Positions 35,409 to 45,624 of a stretch of 64,000 nucleotides of DNA are shown in pieces. A program made the position numbers and the translations under genes. This DNA is from Flavobacterium ajazii. Lineage in GTDB: Bacteria > Bacteroidota > Bacteroidia > Flavobacteriales > Flavobacteriaceae. The stretch is taken from assembly GCF_010614725.1 (NCBI RefSeq), contig NZ_JAAEHL010000003.1:434001-498000 (forward strand), in the 5' to 3' direction. How positions within the stretch are numbered: position 1 is the first letter of the stretch; every line of letters starts with the position of its first letter. The notes beneath the pieces were generated by a model, which made no database searches, was not told the origin of the DNA, and was given only the letters and a program-made list of their open reading frames with translations.

Positions 35409-36248
35409 CTAAAGGTAACGAGTCCCAAAAATTAATTTATTTAACTTATCTGGAATAAAATTTATAAAATGCAAAAAAACAAAATAGAATACCGCATTTA
35501 TAAAACCAAAATATTTGTTCCTAAAATAAAATATAATTTTAGGATTTGCACCTAAAGGTGAATATAATTTTTTGAACCTTTGAATAATATTAGTGTTGTT
35601 TTGTCTTACCCGGCAAATATCATTTTTTTCACCACTTGCAATAGCAACTCTTGTAGTAAAAACGGCAATACCATTGTTTTGTGCACGTAATCCATAATCT
35701 ACATCACCTAAATCATGATGATAATGAATATCTAAATTGCCTAAAATTTTATAAACTTCTTTAGGCACAATAACAACATTTCCATTCATATTCCTAATAA
35801 GGTTTAATTCCCCATTTGGTTTAATTAATTTCTTATTAGCATCAAAACCACCATATAAAGTATCTTTTTTATCTGAAGTTTCTATTATTCCTGATATAAT
35901 TGCTTTATCTTCTGTCAAATCTATACATGAATAAAGTTCATCAAAACAATTTTCATAAATAACGACATCATCATTTAACCATAGATAATAATCATAATCT
36001 TTTTTAGCTGCATATTCCCAAGCTAAATACATGCCTTTATTCCAAAAAAGATTACCTGATCCTGAGATCAAATTTACCTGAGGGAATCCTTCTACAACTG
36101 CCTTACTAGTTTCATCAGTTGAACCGTCATCAACTAAATATACATCTAAATCACTTTTAAGCTTAAAAAGTTGGCTTAAACAATTTATTGTTTTTTCTTT
36201 CCTATTAAAACAAGTTAATAAAACAGCTATATTATGCATTGAATCCAT
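35409..36248 (-). CDS. Glycosyltransferase family 2, rhamnosyltransferase-like
   Basis: 279 residues. MHNIAVLLTCFNRKEKTINC, VYLVDDGSTDET, GSGNLFWNKGMYLAWEYA and LWLNDDVVIY (metal motif) are typical. HYHHDLGDVDYGLRAQ follows. The ATG at 36246-36248 directly follows the stop of the upstream gene; a second ATG at 36239 would drop three residues. Confidence 0.9.
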   Translation of the reverse strand: MDSMHNIAVLLTCFNRKEKTINCLSQLFKLKSDLDVYLVDDGSTDETSKAVVEGFPQVNLISGSGNLFWNKGMYLAWEYAAKKDYDYYLWLNDDVVIYENCFDELYSCIDLTEDKAIISGIIETSDKKDTLYGGFDANKKLIKPNGELNLIRNMNGNVVIVPKEVYKILGNLDIHYHHDLGDVDYGLRAQNNGIAVFTTRVAIASGEKNDICRVRQNNTNIIQRFKKLYSPLGANPKIIFYFRNKYFGFINAVFYFVFLHFINFIPDKLNKLIFGTRYL

Positions 36249-36956
36249 TTATTCATGATCAAATTTTGAAGTATCTTCTAAATTCTCAAATATTCTTTTT
36301 TTATTTTCACCTATTAGTTTTACAGGGAAACCACCAACTACTGAGTTTTGAGGAAAATTATAGTAGCTTTTATTGCATAAACTATTAGAAGCTACTATAA
36401 AAAAATCAGGTGTTTTAGTTCCTTTCATAACAGTTATTCTATTACCAAACCAATTATAAGATCCTATTTCAACAGAACCAACCTTATCATCTATTGAATT
36501 ATCTAAAACATTTCTAATATAATGGAAATTAGTATCAAAGATTTGACATTCCCAGCTAAAATCAATTTCATCCTTAAACAAAATATTATTTTCGCAAAAA
36601 ACCTTACTTAAAGCTCCAATACGTACATTCTTGCCTGTAGACAAAATGCCTTTTTTTTCAACTCGTATTAAACAGCCATGACCAATTTCAAGAGTACCAT
36701 TTATTTTAAAAATACCTTTTAAATCTATAATAGTTGTAGTACGTGAAAACATTTCTGAACCTCTACCCCCAATTTTAATCATTCCTCTAGTTATTTTCTC
36801 ACTATTTAAAAAAACTTTACCTGATAAATTTTCAAATCTTATTTTATAATAAAAATCAAAAGGAAGTTTGATGGCCTGTGAAAAAGGTAGCATTTTAAAA
36901 TTAAAATAGATGATGGCTAAAAAATTATGCGCAAAAATTTTATTTATACTATCCAT
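36249..36956 (-). CDS. Hexapeptide-repeat acyltransferase-like protein
   Basis: 235 residues. The middle and C-terminal parts have weak left-handed helix repeats (LEIGHGCLIRVEKKGI, STGKNVRIGALSKVF, VEIGSYNWFGNRITVMKGT). It probably acylates a sugar, but the catalytic His is less clear than in its neighbours. It abuts the downstream GT2 gene (stop next to start). Confidence 0.78.
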   Translation of the reverse strand: MDSINKIFAHNFLAIIYFNFKMLPFSQAIKLPFDFYYKIRFENLSGKVFLNSEKITRGMIKIGGRGSEMFSRTTTIIDLKGIFKINGTLEIGHGCLIRVEKKGILSTGKNVRIGALSKVFCENNILFKDEIDFSWECQIFDTNFHYIRNVLDNSIDDKVGSVEIGSYNWFGNRITVMKGTKTPDFFIVASNSLCNKSYYNFPQNSVVGGFPVKLIGENKKRIFENLEDTSKFDHE

Positions 36957-36971
36957 ATATAAACAATTTAA

Positions 36972-37964
36972 CTACCAATAAGTAGCTCCATCAATAGCTG
37001 AAGCCTTATCTGGTGTATTAATTTTTAATGGTTTTGTCCAATACTCATTATATAAATTGCAATACGGCTCTACAAATAATTCAGGTATTCCATATTCACG
37101 TCCATAACTAGGAGTATCCCATCGTTTGCCTTTGATGCCAAATAGTAACTGAACCCCTCCACCCATATGAAAAGCTTTTTTACCTATCCTTTTTATATGA
37201 GCTGCTAATGGCAAACCATAAGCTCCACAACCTAAAATACAAATATCAAAATCAATTTCTGAAATTTGATCCTTCATCAATTTTAATGCTTCAAACCAAT
37301 CTTTATATGGGACTTCAATGCCAGCAGCAGACTGTATCGCTTTGTAGGTTATTAATTCAAATTCAGGAAGTAGATCAGGATTTTCAAAAAGTTTATCCCT
37401 TAATTTATATTGTTCCTGTATCGTTTCTTCGAAAGGATGAACAACCAATACTTTTTTTCCTTTTAAAACTCTTGTCCATGGTTTTTCTACAAAAAAAGGA
37501 TATAGACATTCTAAATGAACATATTTTACATCAGAACGCAATGGCATGAATTTTTCATAATATTGAAATGATCCTAATAAATCTATTTGAGGTGTATCCG
37601 AAAGATAAAGTTCAGAAAACTCTTCTGCAGTTTCTTTTGTAGGAGGAAAAATCCCTGAAAACACATCCATGTACTTAAAATGTTTTTCATCCCACCATGG
37701 CAAATGGGTTTTATCTGTAATATAATTCCAGATCTTTTTATAATATTTTTCGTTACTAGTGATGCATAAGTAATTATTAATCGCAATTAACTCTGTTGTG
37801 CCAAATCTTGCAATCATACAAGGTTTGTTATCGTTTAATAAATCATAAATTTGATCATTTGCTGATTGCCTATTTATGTCACAATATGGGTTTTCAAATT
37901 TTTTAATTAAAAAAAACCTATATGCTTTTTTAAGAACTCTAACACTTATATCTTTTATATTCAT
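36972..37964 (-). CDS. Possible GT-D-type glycosyltransferase (DUF1792-like)
   Basis: 330 residues, no membrane helices after the first 20 residues. The N-terminal part has PCMIARFGTTELIAINNYL, resembling the ARFG(D/T)xE motif of GT-D/DUF1792 transferases. Later come KKVLVVHPFEETIQEQY, FDICILGCGAYGLPLAAHIK and AFHMGGGVQLLFGIKGKRW, which look like a nucleotide or small-molecule binding core. I do not recognise it with certainty. Context between sugar transferases favours a glycan role. Confidence 0.55.
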   Translation of the reverse strand: MNIKDISVRVLKKAYRFFLIKKFENPYCDINRQSANDQIYDLLNDNKPCMIARFGTTELIAINNYLCITSNEKYYKKIWNYITDKTHLPWWDEKHFKYMDVFSGIFPPTKETAEEFSELYLSDTPQIDLLGSFQYYEKFMPLRSDVKYVHLECLYPFFVEKPWTRVLKGKKVLVVHPFEETIQEQYKLRDKLFENPDLLPEFELITYKAIQSAAGIEVPYKDWFEALKLMKDQISEIDFDICILGCGAYGLPLAAHIKRIGKKAFHMGGGVQLLFGIKGKRWDTPSYGREYGIPELFVEPYCNLYNEYWTKPLKINTPDKASAIDGATYW

Positions 37965-37985
37965 CCAGTTTTGTTTAAATAGATT

Positions 37986-39236
37986 TTAATTAAATTTTAA
38001 AGTTTTTTTAAAGAACACTTTTATTTCCAAATCATCTAACTGTCTAATTTTTTTACTCATGCAAATTCCAATTGCAAAAAAAATAAATATTGAACTTACT
38101 GAAAAATATGTTGCATCTTCTATAAATGAAAAAAGGCCTTTAAATGCTACCCAGACCCCCAACATTACACAAAACCAGTTTCGGGATCTATAAATCCCTA
38201 AAAAAGATGCCTTAACAAAAAGTAAAAAATAAACCAATCCACCAATCATTCCTCCCCATTGTATATAATTAAGCATTCCTGATTCTGTTCTTCTACGACC
38301 TTCTTTATATATTTTATCAAAATCGGCATATGATACTTCCGTTAGTGATGTTTTTGTTTTTCCTGATGCTCCAAGTCCAAAAACAAAAGCTTCTTGTCTC
38401 TTTAATTCAGAAAAAACATCTGAATAAATGGATGTTCTGGAATCTATTAAAAGATCTTGCTTATTACCGTTACTAGTTTCAATACTATAAGTTTGCATCA
38501 TGTCTCCAATTAAAAAAACATTAAATACTCCTGACAAACCTAATATTAAAAAAACAATTGGAGATGATAGCAAGAAAATTCTCGTACCCTTTATTAAGCT
38601 TAATACCCACATCCTTTTTTTCCAAAAAAAGCTAAGTGTTATAACGGATGCTATACAAATATTAATAAGATTTGAGCGATTTGAAAAATCACTAAAAAAT
38701 GATATTAACGTTAAAAAAATAATAAAAATACGATTGATTTTATTAACAAAAGGTATCAAAAATATCATTAAATATATTGGCGATATAGATTTAGTAAAAT
38801 CAATTGATAAAGGGGGCTCAAAGAAAAAAATAAAGATTGACAAAACAACCCCATAGGTCATAAATGATTTAATAAGACTATTAATTGATGTGTTATATGC
38901 TGCCAAATAAATAGAAAAATGAATTACTAAAAATAATGGGATTGTTGCTGAAAACATAGCTATCCAATCTTGATCAGATTTTGCATCATATATTCCTCTA
39001 ATTAATACTAAAAGATTATAAAATAAAAAAAACTTTACATACAGTACGCTATCAAAGTTTATATTTATTTTTTCATTTATTACCTGCAGTTTTGCTACTA
39101 TAATCAGCATTCCTATTAAAAGAATATATGAACATAACATAGTAATTAATACAATTTTACCTGGATAAATACTAACATACAATGCAGGAATTGTTGATAA
39201 GATAACGGTATATTTTCCTAATTTGGAAAAGTTCAT
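37986..39236 (-). CDS. Probable O-antigen/capsule polymerase (Wzy-like)
   Basis: 416 residues with 10-12 hydrophobic segments and one larger non-membrane loop at about residues 240-310 (EVSYADFDKIYKEGRRRTES). Wzy polymerases vary greatly in sequence, so the call rests on topology, loop position and locus content; it is the only candidate here. Its ATG follows directly on the stop of the upstream GT4 gene (TAA-ATG). Confidence 0.65.
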   Translation of the reverse strand: MNFSKLGKYTVILSTIPALYVSIYPGKIVLITMLCSYILLIGMLIIVAKLQVINEKININFDSVLYVKFFLFYNLLVLIRGIYDAKSDQDWIAMFSATIPLFLVIHFSIYLAAYNTSINSLIKSFMTYGVVLSIFIFFFEPPLSIDFTKSISPIYLMIFLIPFVNKINRIFIIFLTLISFFSDFSNRSNLINICIASVITLSFFWKKRMWVLSLIKGTRIFLLSSPIVFLILGLSGVFNVFLIGDMMQTYSIETSNGNKQDLLIDSRTSIYSDVFSELKRQEAFVFGLGASGKTKTSLTEVSYADFDKIYKEGRRRTESGMLNYIQWGGMIGGLVYFLLFVKASFLGIYRSRNWFCVMLGVWVAFKGLFSFIEDATYFSVSSIFIFFAIGICMSKKIRQLDDLEIKVFFKKTLKFN

Positions 39237-40355
39237 TTAATTTAATTTAAAAATTTGCTCTAAATTTTTATTATAGCGCTCTCCATATGCTTTCCAGTTC
39301 AAATAGCTACTTACACCTGTAGAATATGATCTAAATCCCGTTTGATTTTGTGCTAAGGATAATGCCTCTTTTATACCTTTGTCTAAATCTTGAAATGTAA
39401 AATTTTCCATCTCAATAATCCATTTTTTATCTTTTAATATATTTCTTAAATCTCTTCCCCCAGTATCTTTTGTACAAACTATTGGCAAACCGCAAACTAA
39501 AGCTTGTGACTGAACCATAGCCAGTCCTTCCTCTCTTGAAACCAAAACAAATATTTTAGCTTTTTTATAGTAATCTATTAATTTTTTTTGGTCAACACTA
39601 TCAACATGTGTCATATTATTACGATCAGGAAATGACAAGTCAACAATAGGTCCAACATGCAGAAAAGTCAATTCAGTCTCTTTAAAATACTCTATCAATA
39701 AGTCACATCCTTTTCGATAACTCCAACCTCCTACCATAATAATATCGTAATTTTTTTCAGACGATAATTCTGTAGGGGCAAACATTGACAAATCTACACC
39801 ATATGGATTTTGAATTAGTTTATGTTCAGAAATACCTCGTTCAATAAAGCTTTGTTTAACATGATCAGATGCTATAGCTATATAATCAGCGAGTTTATAG
39901 CCTGTCAAAGAACGATTTATAAAATACTTATCCTGTTGCACTACGTTAGGAATAAGCGATAAAATTCTTTGTTGTTCTTCAATATGCTTGCTTCCCCATT
40001 CTAATATGGTAATAGCGTTATATTTTTTTTTAGCACTTACAAATGATTTTTTATAAACAGTACCTAAAGCAATATATACATCACATGGCTTCATAAAAAA
40101 TGACAAATAACTATCTAATGCCCAATTAATTAATTTTAACGAAAATGAAGGTTTTTTTGATAATTTTATTAATCCTAAAAAAGGTAACATTATAAAAAAC
40201 AATGAAAAACTTGATTCCTTTTTTAAGCCATATTTAATAGCCCTTTTTGTAGGTACATATGAATAAAAACGGACGTCATGTCCTAATGTCTCTAATTCTT
40301 TAGCTAAATCTAATAAATGAAATCGATGTGATGCTCCTATGTTTATTCTCATCAA
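39237..40355 (-). CDS. Glycosyltransferase family 4
   Basis: 372 residues, GT-B fold. The second domain shows IMVGGWSYRKGCDLLIEYFK and FVLVSREEGLAMVQSQALVC, the GT4 donor motif in slightly altered form (E-x7-Q). The N-terminus is MRINIGASHRFHLLDLAKEL. Donor unknown. Four bases separate it from the upstream acetyltransferase gene. Confidence 0.9.
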   Translation of the reverse strand: MMRINIGASHRFHLLDLAKELETLGHDVRFYSYVPTKRAIKYGLKKESSFSLFFIMLPFLGLIKLSKKPSFSLKLINWALDSYLSFFMKPCDVYIALGTVYKKSFVSAKKKYNAITILEWGSKHIEEQQRILSLIPNVVQQDKYFINRSLTGYKLADYIAIASDHVKQSFIERGISEHKLIQNPYGVDLSMFAPTELSSEKNYDIIMVGGWSYRKGCDLLIEYFKETELTFLHVGPIVDLSFPDRNNMTHVDSVDQKKLIDYYKKAKIFVLVSREEGLAMVQSQALVCGLPIVCTKDTGGRDLRNILKDKKWIIEMENFTFQDLDKGIKEALSLAQNQTGFRSYSTGVSSYLNWKAYGERYNKNLEQIFKLN

Positions 40356-40359
40356 ATTT

Positions 40360-40959
40360 TTATTTTTTTCTTTTATTCCAAGTTCTAATATAAATCTTTA
40401 AATCTCCTCCTAAAAGAGATGGTACAATTAAATTGGAATGAACTTGCCCTCTTGTTTTTAAATGTAATGCCGGACTACCGCTAATAACACTCATTGTCTC
40501 TACATCTTTAGTCACTAAAGCACCTGCTGCACAAACTGCACCATAGCCTATTTTTCTACAGCTTGGCAGAACAAATGCACGTGTTGCTACCCAAACATAG
40601 TCTTCAATTATTATTCCATACGACTTAAATTCCCAGTCAGGGGAGTCAATCAGATGACTGCAAGTTAGAATTTCAACTCCTGAACCTATTATTACATTAC
40701 TACCAATAGTAACTTTTGCTCTTAAATCTATTAAATCTGTCTGTATAGAACTATTCTCACCAATTATAAGATTCTTATTTGCATTTTTTGCTAATGAAAG
40801 CGGCAAAACCACGTTCTCTCCAATAATTGCTCCTTTTTTCCTTGCAACATATCTGGAATACGAATAATAAAAATATCTTTTCAACCTTGCTCCTATCCCT
40901 AAATAATAACGAAACAAGGATCTATTTTGAATATCTAATTCATATTTTGTTCTACTCAT
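40360..40959 (-). CDS. Hexapeptide-repeat acetyltransferase (WcaB/CatB-like)
   Basis: 199 residues. Left-handed helix repeats run from about residue 45 to 160: KGAIIGENVVLPLSLA, IIGENSSIQT, VTIGSNVIIGSGVEILTCSH (likely catalytic His) and IIEDYVWVATRAFVLPSC. It overlaps the flippase gene by 8 bases. It likely acetylates a sugar of the repeat unit. Confidence 0.88.
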   Translation of the reverse strand: MSRTKYELDIQNRSLFRYYLGIGARLKRYFYYSYSRYVARKKGAIIGENVVLPLSLAKNANKNLIIGENSSIQTDLIDLRAKVTIGSNVIIGSGVEILTCSHLIDSPDWEFKSYGIIIEDYVWVATRAFVLPSCRKIGYGAVCAAGALVTKDVETMSVISGSPALHLKTRGQVHSNLIVPSLLGGDLKIYIRTWNKRKK

Positions 40960-42262
40960 AAATGTTTTCCATATTTTTTAGCTGATATAATCTAAAATAA
41001 GAATATCCTCCATGCATTACTACCAAAACTGCTGATGTAACGATATTAAATATTAAAATTCCTTTTAAACTTGTAATGTCAAAAATAAAAGCACCCAAAA
41101 CTATTGATAACAAATTAATACTTATATTTAAAACAGGGCTTATTACCCAACCTCTACTCCTACAAAGTGTATAGATTACAGTTGATATTATGTTGAGACA
41201 AAAAATAATTACTGTTAAAACTAATTCAGAATCTAAATTTTCATAATTGTTACCTAAAAGCCAAATAATTTGAGCTGAAAAAAACCATGTAAAAAACACA
41301 ATAACGAAGCTGACACTAAATAAAAGCAATTGAATTTTTATCATTTTTTCTTGTAATTCTTTTTTTACTTCATTCAATCTTGAATATCGAGGTACTATTA
41401 TAGTATTAAAGACAATAGTAAACAATGATAAAACGGCTCCAATTCTAAATAAAGCCCCTACCTGTGCTATAGAACTAGTTGCGCCAATAATTGACAAAAT
41501 CCAGACAGTTATATTAGTTGAAAAAATATTATATACCTCTACAGGCAAAATACGCCTGACCATATGCAAAATATTCTTTTTGATTTGAGCATCCTCTTTT
41601 TGGTTTAAAGTAGCAAACTTATTGGATATTTTTTTTAGCTTAAAATTTGCTATTATTCGAGGTATGCCAGTAGCAATTATTGCAATTGGTGTAAATGCAA
41701 TAAAAAAAACAGAAGGAATTGTCAACAATAATCTTCCTATGTTAGCCATTACCAGGTTTTTTTGTAAAGGCTTTATATCCTGATGTAATTTAGGAGCAAC
41801 CTCGAGTAAAGAATCTGAAAGATTGGCATAAAAAACAGGAATTAATGAGAGTAATATTAAAATAGAGTAATACCAACTAGCATTATTATGCATCAATAAA
41901 TAAATCAACACCGAACCTGCGATTAAAATACTTCCAATAGCAATTTTTTTTCTTAGGTTCATTCCCGTAGAAATAACCGCGCCTAATTTTTCTTTATCCT
42001 GCCAAACTTTTCCACCTTCTGCAATTACTCCAGAAACAATACCTCCATCTGCTAATATATTCATGGTTCCCAACATAGTATTAGCAAGTGTATAAATAGC
42101 ATATTCAGCAATCGAAAAATTTCTAATTATAAAAATACCACAACCAAAACCAATAATCTGAATTAAAATCTGAGCCCCACCAGTAATACTTATCAACTTT
42201 CCCCAATGCATCCAATTATTATATTTTGGATGCCTTTTCAGTCGAGTTAACTTATTTTTCAT
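40952..42262 (-). CDS. Wzx-like oligosaccharide flippase
   Basis: 436 residues with about 12 membrane helices. GGAQILIQIIGFGCGIFIIR (residues about 28-47) followed by YAIYTLANTMLG is the usual opening of the MATE-like Wzx/polysaccharide exporter group. It flips undecaprenyl-linked repeat units to the periplasm. With the polymerase candidate it marks a Wzx/Wzy pathway. Confidence 0.88.
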   Translation of the reverse strand: MKNKLTRLKRHPKYNNWMHWGKLISITGGAQILIQIIGFGCGIFIIRNFSIAEYAIYTLANTMLGTMNILADGGIVSGVIAEGGKVWQDKEKLGAVISTGMNLRKKIAIGSILIAGSVLIYLLMHNNASWYYSILILLSLIPVFYANLSDSLLEVAPKLHQDIKPLQKNLVMANIGRLLLTIPSVFFIAFTPIAIIATGIPRIIANFKLKKISNKFATLNQKEDAQIKKNILHMVRRILPVEVYNIFSTNITVWILSIIGATSSIAQVGALFRIGAVLSLFTIVFNTIIVPRYSRLNEVKKELQEKMIKIQLLLFSVSFVIVFFTWFFSAQIIWLLGNNYENLDSELVLTVIIFCLNIISTVIYTLCRSRGWVISPVLNISINLLSIVLGAFIFDITSLKGILIFNIVTSAVLVVMHGGYSYFRLYQLKNMENIYE

Positions 42263-42289
42263 AGAACGTAATTCATAATAACATATTTA

Positions 42290-43300
42290 TTATCTTTTTT
42301 CATTAAGATGATTTCGAAGGTATTTCATTGCTGGTCTTTCAATGCAAAAAGTAATAAAAATAGCTAGTGAAAAAATCATAAAAAAAGTTATGGGTATATA
42401 AAAAATCTGATAGTCATGAATTTTTTTCAACCAATATATTATTCCATAACCAATATTTTCATGTATTAGATATAAAGAATAAGAAATTGTTCCAAAAAAA
42501 ACTAAGATTTTATGAGTTAAAAATTTTAGATAGCTATATATAAACAAATAAAAAACAACATACAGAAAAATAACAATCACGTATTCTATTATAGAAGAAT
42601 CAATTTCATAGAATATAATTAGTTCAGAAAACAAGCTAACAAATATCAATAAATGATAAAATTTATTTTCTGGTCTGTGTTTAATTAGATAAAAGAAAAT
42701 TCCTGCTATAAAGAAGGGAGCAAATTTTAATATTAAAATTGCTGTTATATATCGTTCAAATGGTAAATCAAAAACAGTAAATATAATTGACAAAAACAAC
42801 CATAAGATACAAATGGTAATAATTTGCTTTTGTTTTCCGAGAAAAAAAACAAAAGCCATGATAAAATAAAAAGCTAATTCTATTGCCAATGTCCAAAATG
42901 CACCATCAACATCTTTAACTTTAAACCAATGTTGAAACATTGTCAGGTTAATCAAAATCTGTTTTAACGAAAAAATTCCTCTTTGAAAAGGTGCTCCTAA
43001 TAATGTTGTAATAGTTACAGACAAAAAAATTGCTGCCCAATATGCCGGATATAATCTTGAAAATCTGGATATTATAAAATCTTTTACTCGTGTAGTATTT
43101 TCTAATGTCATGAAAATTACAAATCCACTTATAATAAAAAATAAATAGACACCAAAATTGCCATATCTAAAATAAAATTTATCTTCTGATAAGATATGTA
43201 ATCCATTATCATATCCAAATGTAAAATGAAAGAGTACTACAGCTATGGCGGCCAATCCTCTTAGACAATCAAGTTCTTGATATCTTTCCCTTTTACTCAT
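42290..43300 (-). CDS. Acyltransferase 3 membrane protein, second of three
   Basis: 336 residues, about 10 helices. QELDCLRGLAAIAVVLFHFT carries Arg and His in the R-x10-H arrangement, then FGVYLFFIISGFVIFMTL and AFWTLAIELAFYFIMAF. Inner-membrane sugar O-acyltransferase; substrate unknown. It precedes the flippase gene by 27 bases. Confidence 0.92.
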   Translation of the reverse strand: MSKRERYQELDCLRGLAAIAVVLFHFTFGYDNGLHILSEDKFYFRYGNFGVYLFFIISGFVIFMTLENTTRVKDFIISRFSRLYPAYWAAIFLSVTITTLLGAPFQRGIFSLKQILINLTMFQHWFKVKDVDGAFWTLAIELAFYFIMAFVFFLGKQKQIITICILWLFLSIIFTVFDLPFERYITAILILKFAPFFIAGIFFYLIKHRPENKFYHLLIFVSLFSELIIFYEIDSSIIEYVIVIFLYVVFYLFIYSYLKFLTHKILVFFGTISYSLYLIHENIGYGIIYWLKKIHDYQIFYIPITFFMIFSLAIFITFCIERPAMKYLRNHLNEKR

Positions 43301-43443
43301 AAAATATTTTGAATTATTTTTTTTTCTTTTTTCATAAATTATTCCTTTGCAATTCTATCATTCTTTATTAAACTTAGAAAAGAAATATTATTAGGTAACC
43401 AAATAGTTTACTAAAGCCTTCTTAAGATTATTTTAATTAGCTA

Positions 43444-44469
43444 TCATTTTTTTATTCTTACCCCATAAAGTAAAAAATTAAAAATTGGAAACAACTCAAC
43501 TATTTTACTAATTAAAAGGCAAAAATAAATCATTATCAAACTAAGAGGAACTGCTATTAATGCTAAAAAGAAAAAACTTATATCAACAGGAAGTAACATT
43601 GACTTTGAGAAAATGGTAAGAAACATAAAATGAGTTACATAAATCACTAGCGATTTTCTTCCTAAGAAACAAATAGAATTATCAAACCAGTTAGATAAAC
43701 TAATATTCTTTGCTATATGATAAAAAATAATTATTGCAAAGACAGATATAAAAAACTTTAAAATTTTAATCTGTGAAGAGTCTATAAGATATATTAAATC
43801 ATTATAATGACCGACACTGACAATAAAAAAAAGTAATGATAATGAAAGAATTACCTTGTTAGCAATTATTGTTTTTAGAAGATCATATTTTGATAAAAAA
43901 ACACCAATCATCAAAAAAATAAAATAAAACAAATGATGAAAAATGGCTTCTAACTGGAGTAAATAACAAAGTATAAGAAATAAAGCTATATCAATAATGA
44001 GTATTACTAAATCATAGATGAACAACTTTCTTTTATTAAAACGTTCAGATACAATATGAAAAATGGAATAAACAATTAGAAAAAAGAACAGCATTCTTAA
44101 AAACCATAACCCTGGATTTTTAATTTCTTCCAGAATGACACCAAGAAAAGTCTCAAAACTAAAGTCTGTTTTTGATGTAAAACAATATTGCTCCAGTAAT
44201 GGCCAAGATAACATCGGAATTAACAAATTAATACCTTTGTTTTTAACAAATTGAAGATATTCTTTTAAGGAGTCAATTTTTATGGTTTTATAAACAATAT
44301 AACCGCTTAAGAAAAAAAACAAAGGCATATGAAAAGAATAAATAAATAAGAATAATTCATTCTTATGTGCTCCTTTATCTTCAATTAAAACAGGAATAAT
44401 ATGTCCTAACACTACTAAAAAAATAGTGAATCCCTTTAGTCTATCAATGTAAATATATCGTTCTTTCAA
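43444..44469 (-). CDS. Acyltransferase 3 membrane protein, third of three
   Basis: 341 residues, about 10 helices. The signature is YIDRLKGFTIFLVVLGHIIP; Lys replaces the usual Arg before Gly, while the Arg and His of the motif can still be recognised. FHMPLFFFLSGYIVYKT and FLRMLFFFLIVYSIFH follow. This form resembles fucose 4-O-acetylase-like members, and gmd/fcl lie just upstream, but that substrate is a guess. 72 bases after the gmd stop. Confidence 0.88.
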   Translation of the reverse strand: MKERYIYIDRLKGFTIFLVVLGHIIPVLIEDKGAHKNELFLFIYSFHMPLFFFLSGYIVYKTIKIDSLKEYLQFVKNKGINLLIPMLSWPLLEQYCFTSKTDFSFETFLGVILEEIKNPGLWFLRMLFFFLIVYSIFHIVSERFNKRKLFIYDLVILIIDIALFLILCYLLQLEAIFHHLFYFIFLMIGVFLSKYDLLKTIIANKVILSLSLLFFIVSVGHYNDLIYLIDSSQIKILKFFISVFAIIIFYHIAKNISLSNWFDNSICFLGRKSLVIYVTHFMFLTIFSKSMLLPVDISFFFLALIAVPLSLIMIYFCLLISKIVELFPIFNFLLYGVRIKK

Positions 44470-44541
44470 TGTTTTATTTTACAACGACCAAAATAATTTA
44501 AACTCTATAATTAAAAACGAGATGCTTTTAAATAATAGCTT

Positions 44542-45624
44542 TTAAAACAATTTCAAATCACTTGCTACCATCTCTTTTACCAAAGCCGCTAAATCGTATT
44601 GAGGTTTCCAACCTAGTTTGGTTTTCGATTTTGTAGGATCTCCAATTAGCAAATCTACTTCAGTTGGACGGTAATATTCCGGGTCAACACGTACCACTAC
44701 TTTACCTATTTCCAATTGGTATAGTGGGTTGTTACAAGCTGCCACTTTAGCCACTTCATTTTCATTTTCTCCTTCAAAAGTCAATGTTATCCCTATTTCT
44801 GCAAAAGCCATAATTACAAAATCCCTGATATAAGTTGTAACTCCTGTAGCAATCACATAATCTTCTGGAGTGTCCTGCTGTAAAATTCTCCACATCGCTT
44901 CTACGTAATCTTTAGCATGTCCCCAATCTCTTTGCGAGTTAAGGTTTCCTAAGTAAAGACATTCCTGTTTTCCTTTTGCAATAGCAGCCGTTGCCATAGT
45001 AATCTTTCGGGTAACAAAAGTTTCACCACGTCTTGGAGACTCATGATTGAACAAGATACCATTACAGGCAAACATATTATAAGCCTCACGGTAATTTTTT
45101 GTGATCCAAAAACCGTAAATTTTAGCAGCACCGTATGGGGAACGAGGATAAAATGGAGAGTTTTCATCATAAAAACCTTTTTCGTTTTTATTTTCAACCA
45201 TACCTCCGTAAAGCTCAGAGGTCGAAGCCTGGTAAACTCTGGTTTTTTCACATAATCCCAAAATTCTAACAGCTTCTAATATTCTCAAAGTCCCTATTCC
45301 GTCCACATTCGCTACATATTCAGGAGAATCAAAAGACACTTTCACATGAGACATCGCTCCCAAATTATAAATTTCATCCGGCTGAACTTCCTGAATTATT
45401 CTAATAATATTAGTTGAATCAGTCAAATCACCATAATGCAATTTAAAATTAACATGTACTTCGTGCTGATCCTGATAAATATGATCGATTCGTTGTGTGT
45501 TAAAAGAAGATGCACGTCTTTTTACTCCGTGTACCTGATATCCTTTTTCTAATAATAATTCGGCTAAATAAGATCCGTCCTGACCTGTGATTCCTGTTAT
45601 AAGGGCTACTTTTTGTGTGCTCAT
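44542..45624 (-). CDS. gmd: GDP-mannose 4,6-dehydratase
   Basis: 360 residues, normal length. SDR fold with [20 protein letters not shown] (residues about 9-28), [29 protein letters not shown] (catalytic Thr region) and [20 protein letters not shown] (Tyr-x3-Lys). The end has [14 protein letters not shown] [16 protein letters not shown]. It converts GDP-mannose to GDP-4-keto-6-deoxymannose. Acts with the next gene to make GDP-L-fucose. No GDP-mannose synthesis genes are in the window. Confidence 0.98.
   Translation of the reverse strand: MSTQKVALITGITGQDGSYLAELLLEKGYQVHGVKRRASSFNTQRIDHIYQDQHEVHVNFKLHYGDLTDSTNIIRIIQEVQPDEIYNLGAMSHVKVSFDSPEYVANVDGIGTLRILEAVRILGLCEKTRVYQASTSELYGGMVENKNEKGFYDENSPFYPRSPYGAAKIYGFWITKNYREAYNMFACNGILFNHESPRRGETFVTRKITMATAAIAKGKQECLYLGNLNSQRDWGHAKDYVEAMWRILQQDTPEDYVIATGVTTYIRDFVIMAFAEIGITLTFEGENENEVAKVAACNNPLYQLEIGKVVVRVDPEYYRPTEVDLLIGDPTKSKTKLGWKPQYDLAALVKEMVASDLKLF

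Noticed and set aside
44949..45255. Minus- and plus-strand ORFs inside gmd
   Set aside because: Shadow frames of a strongly conserved gene.
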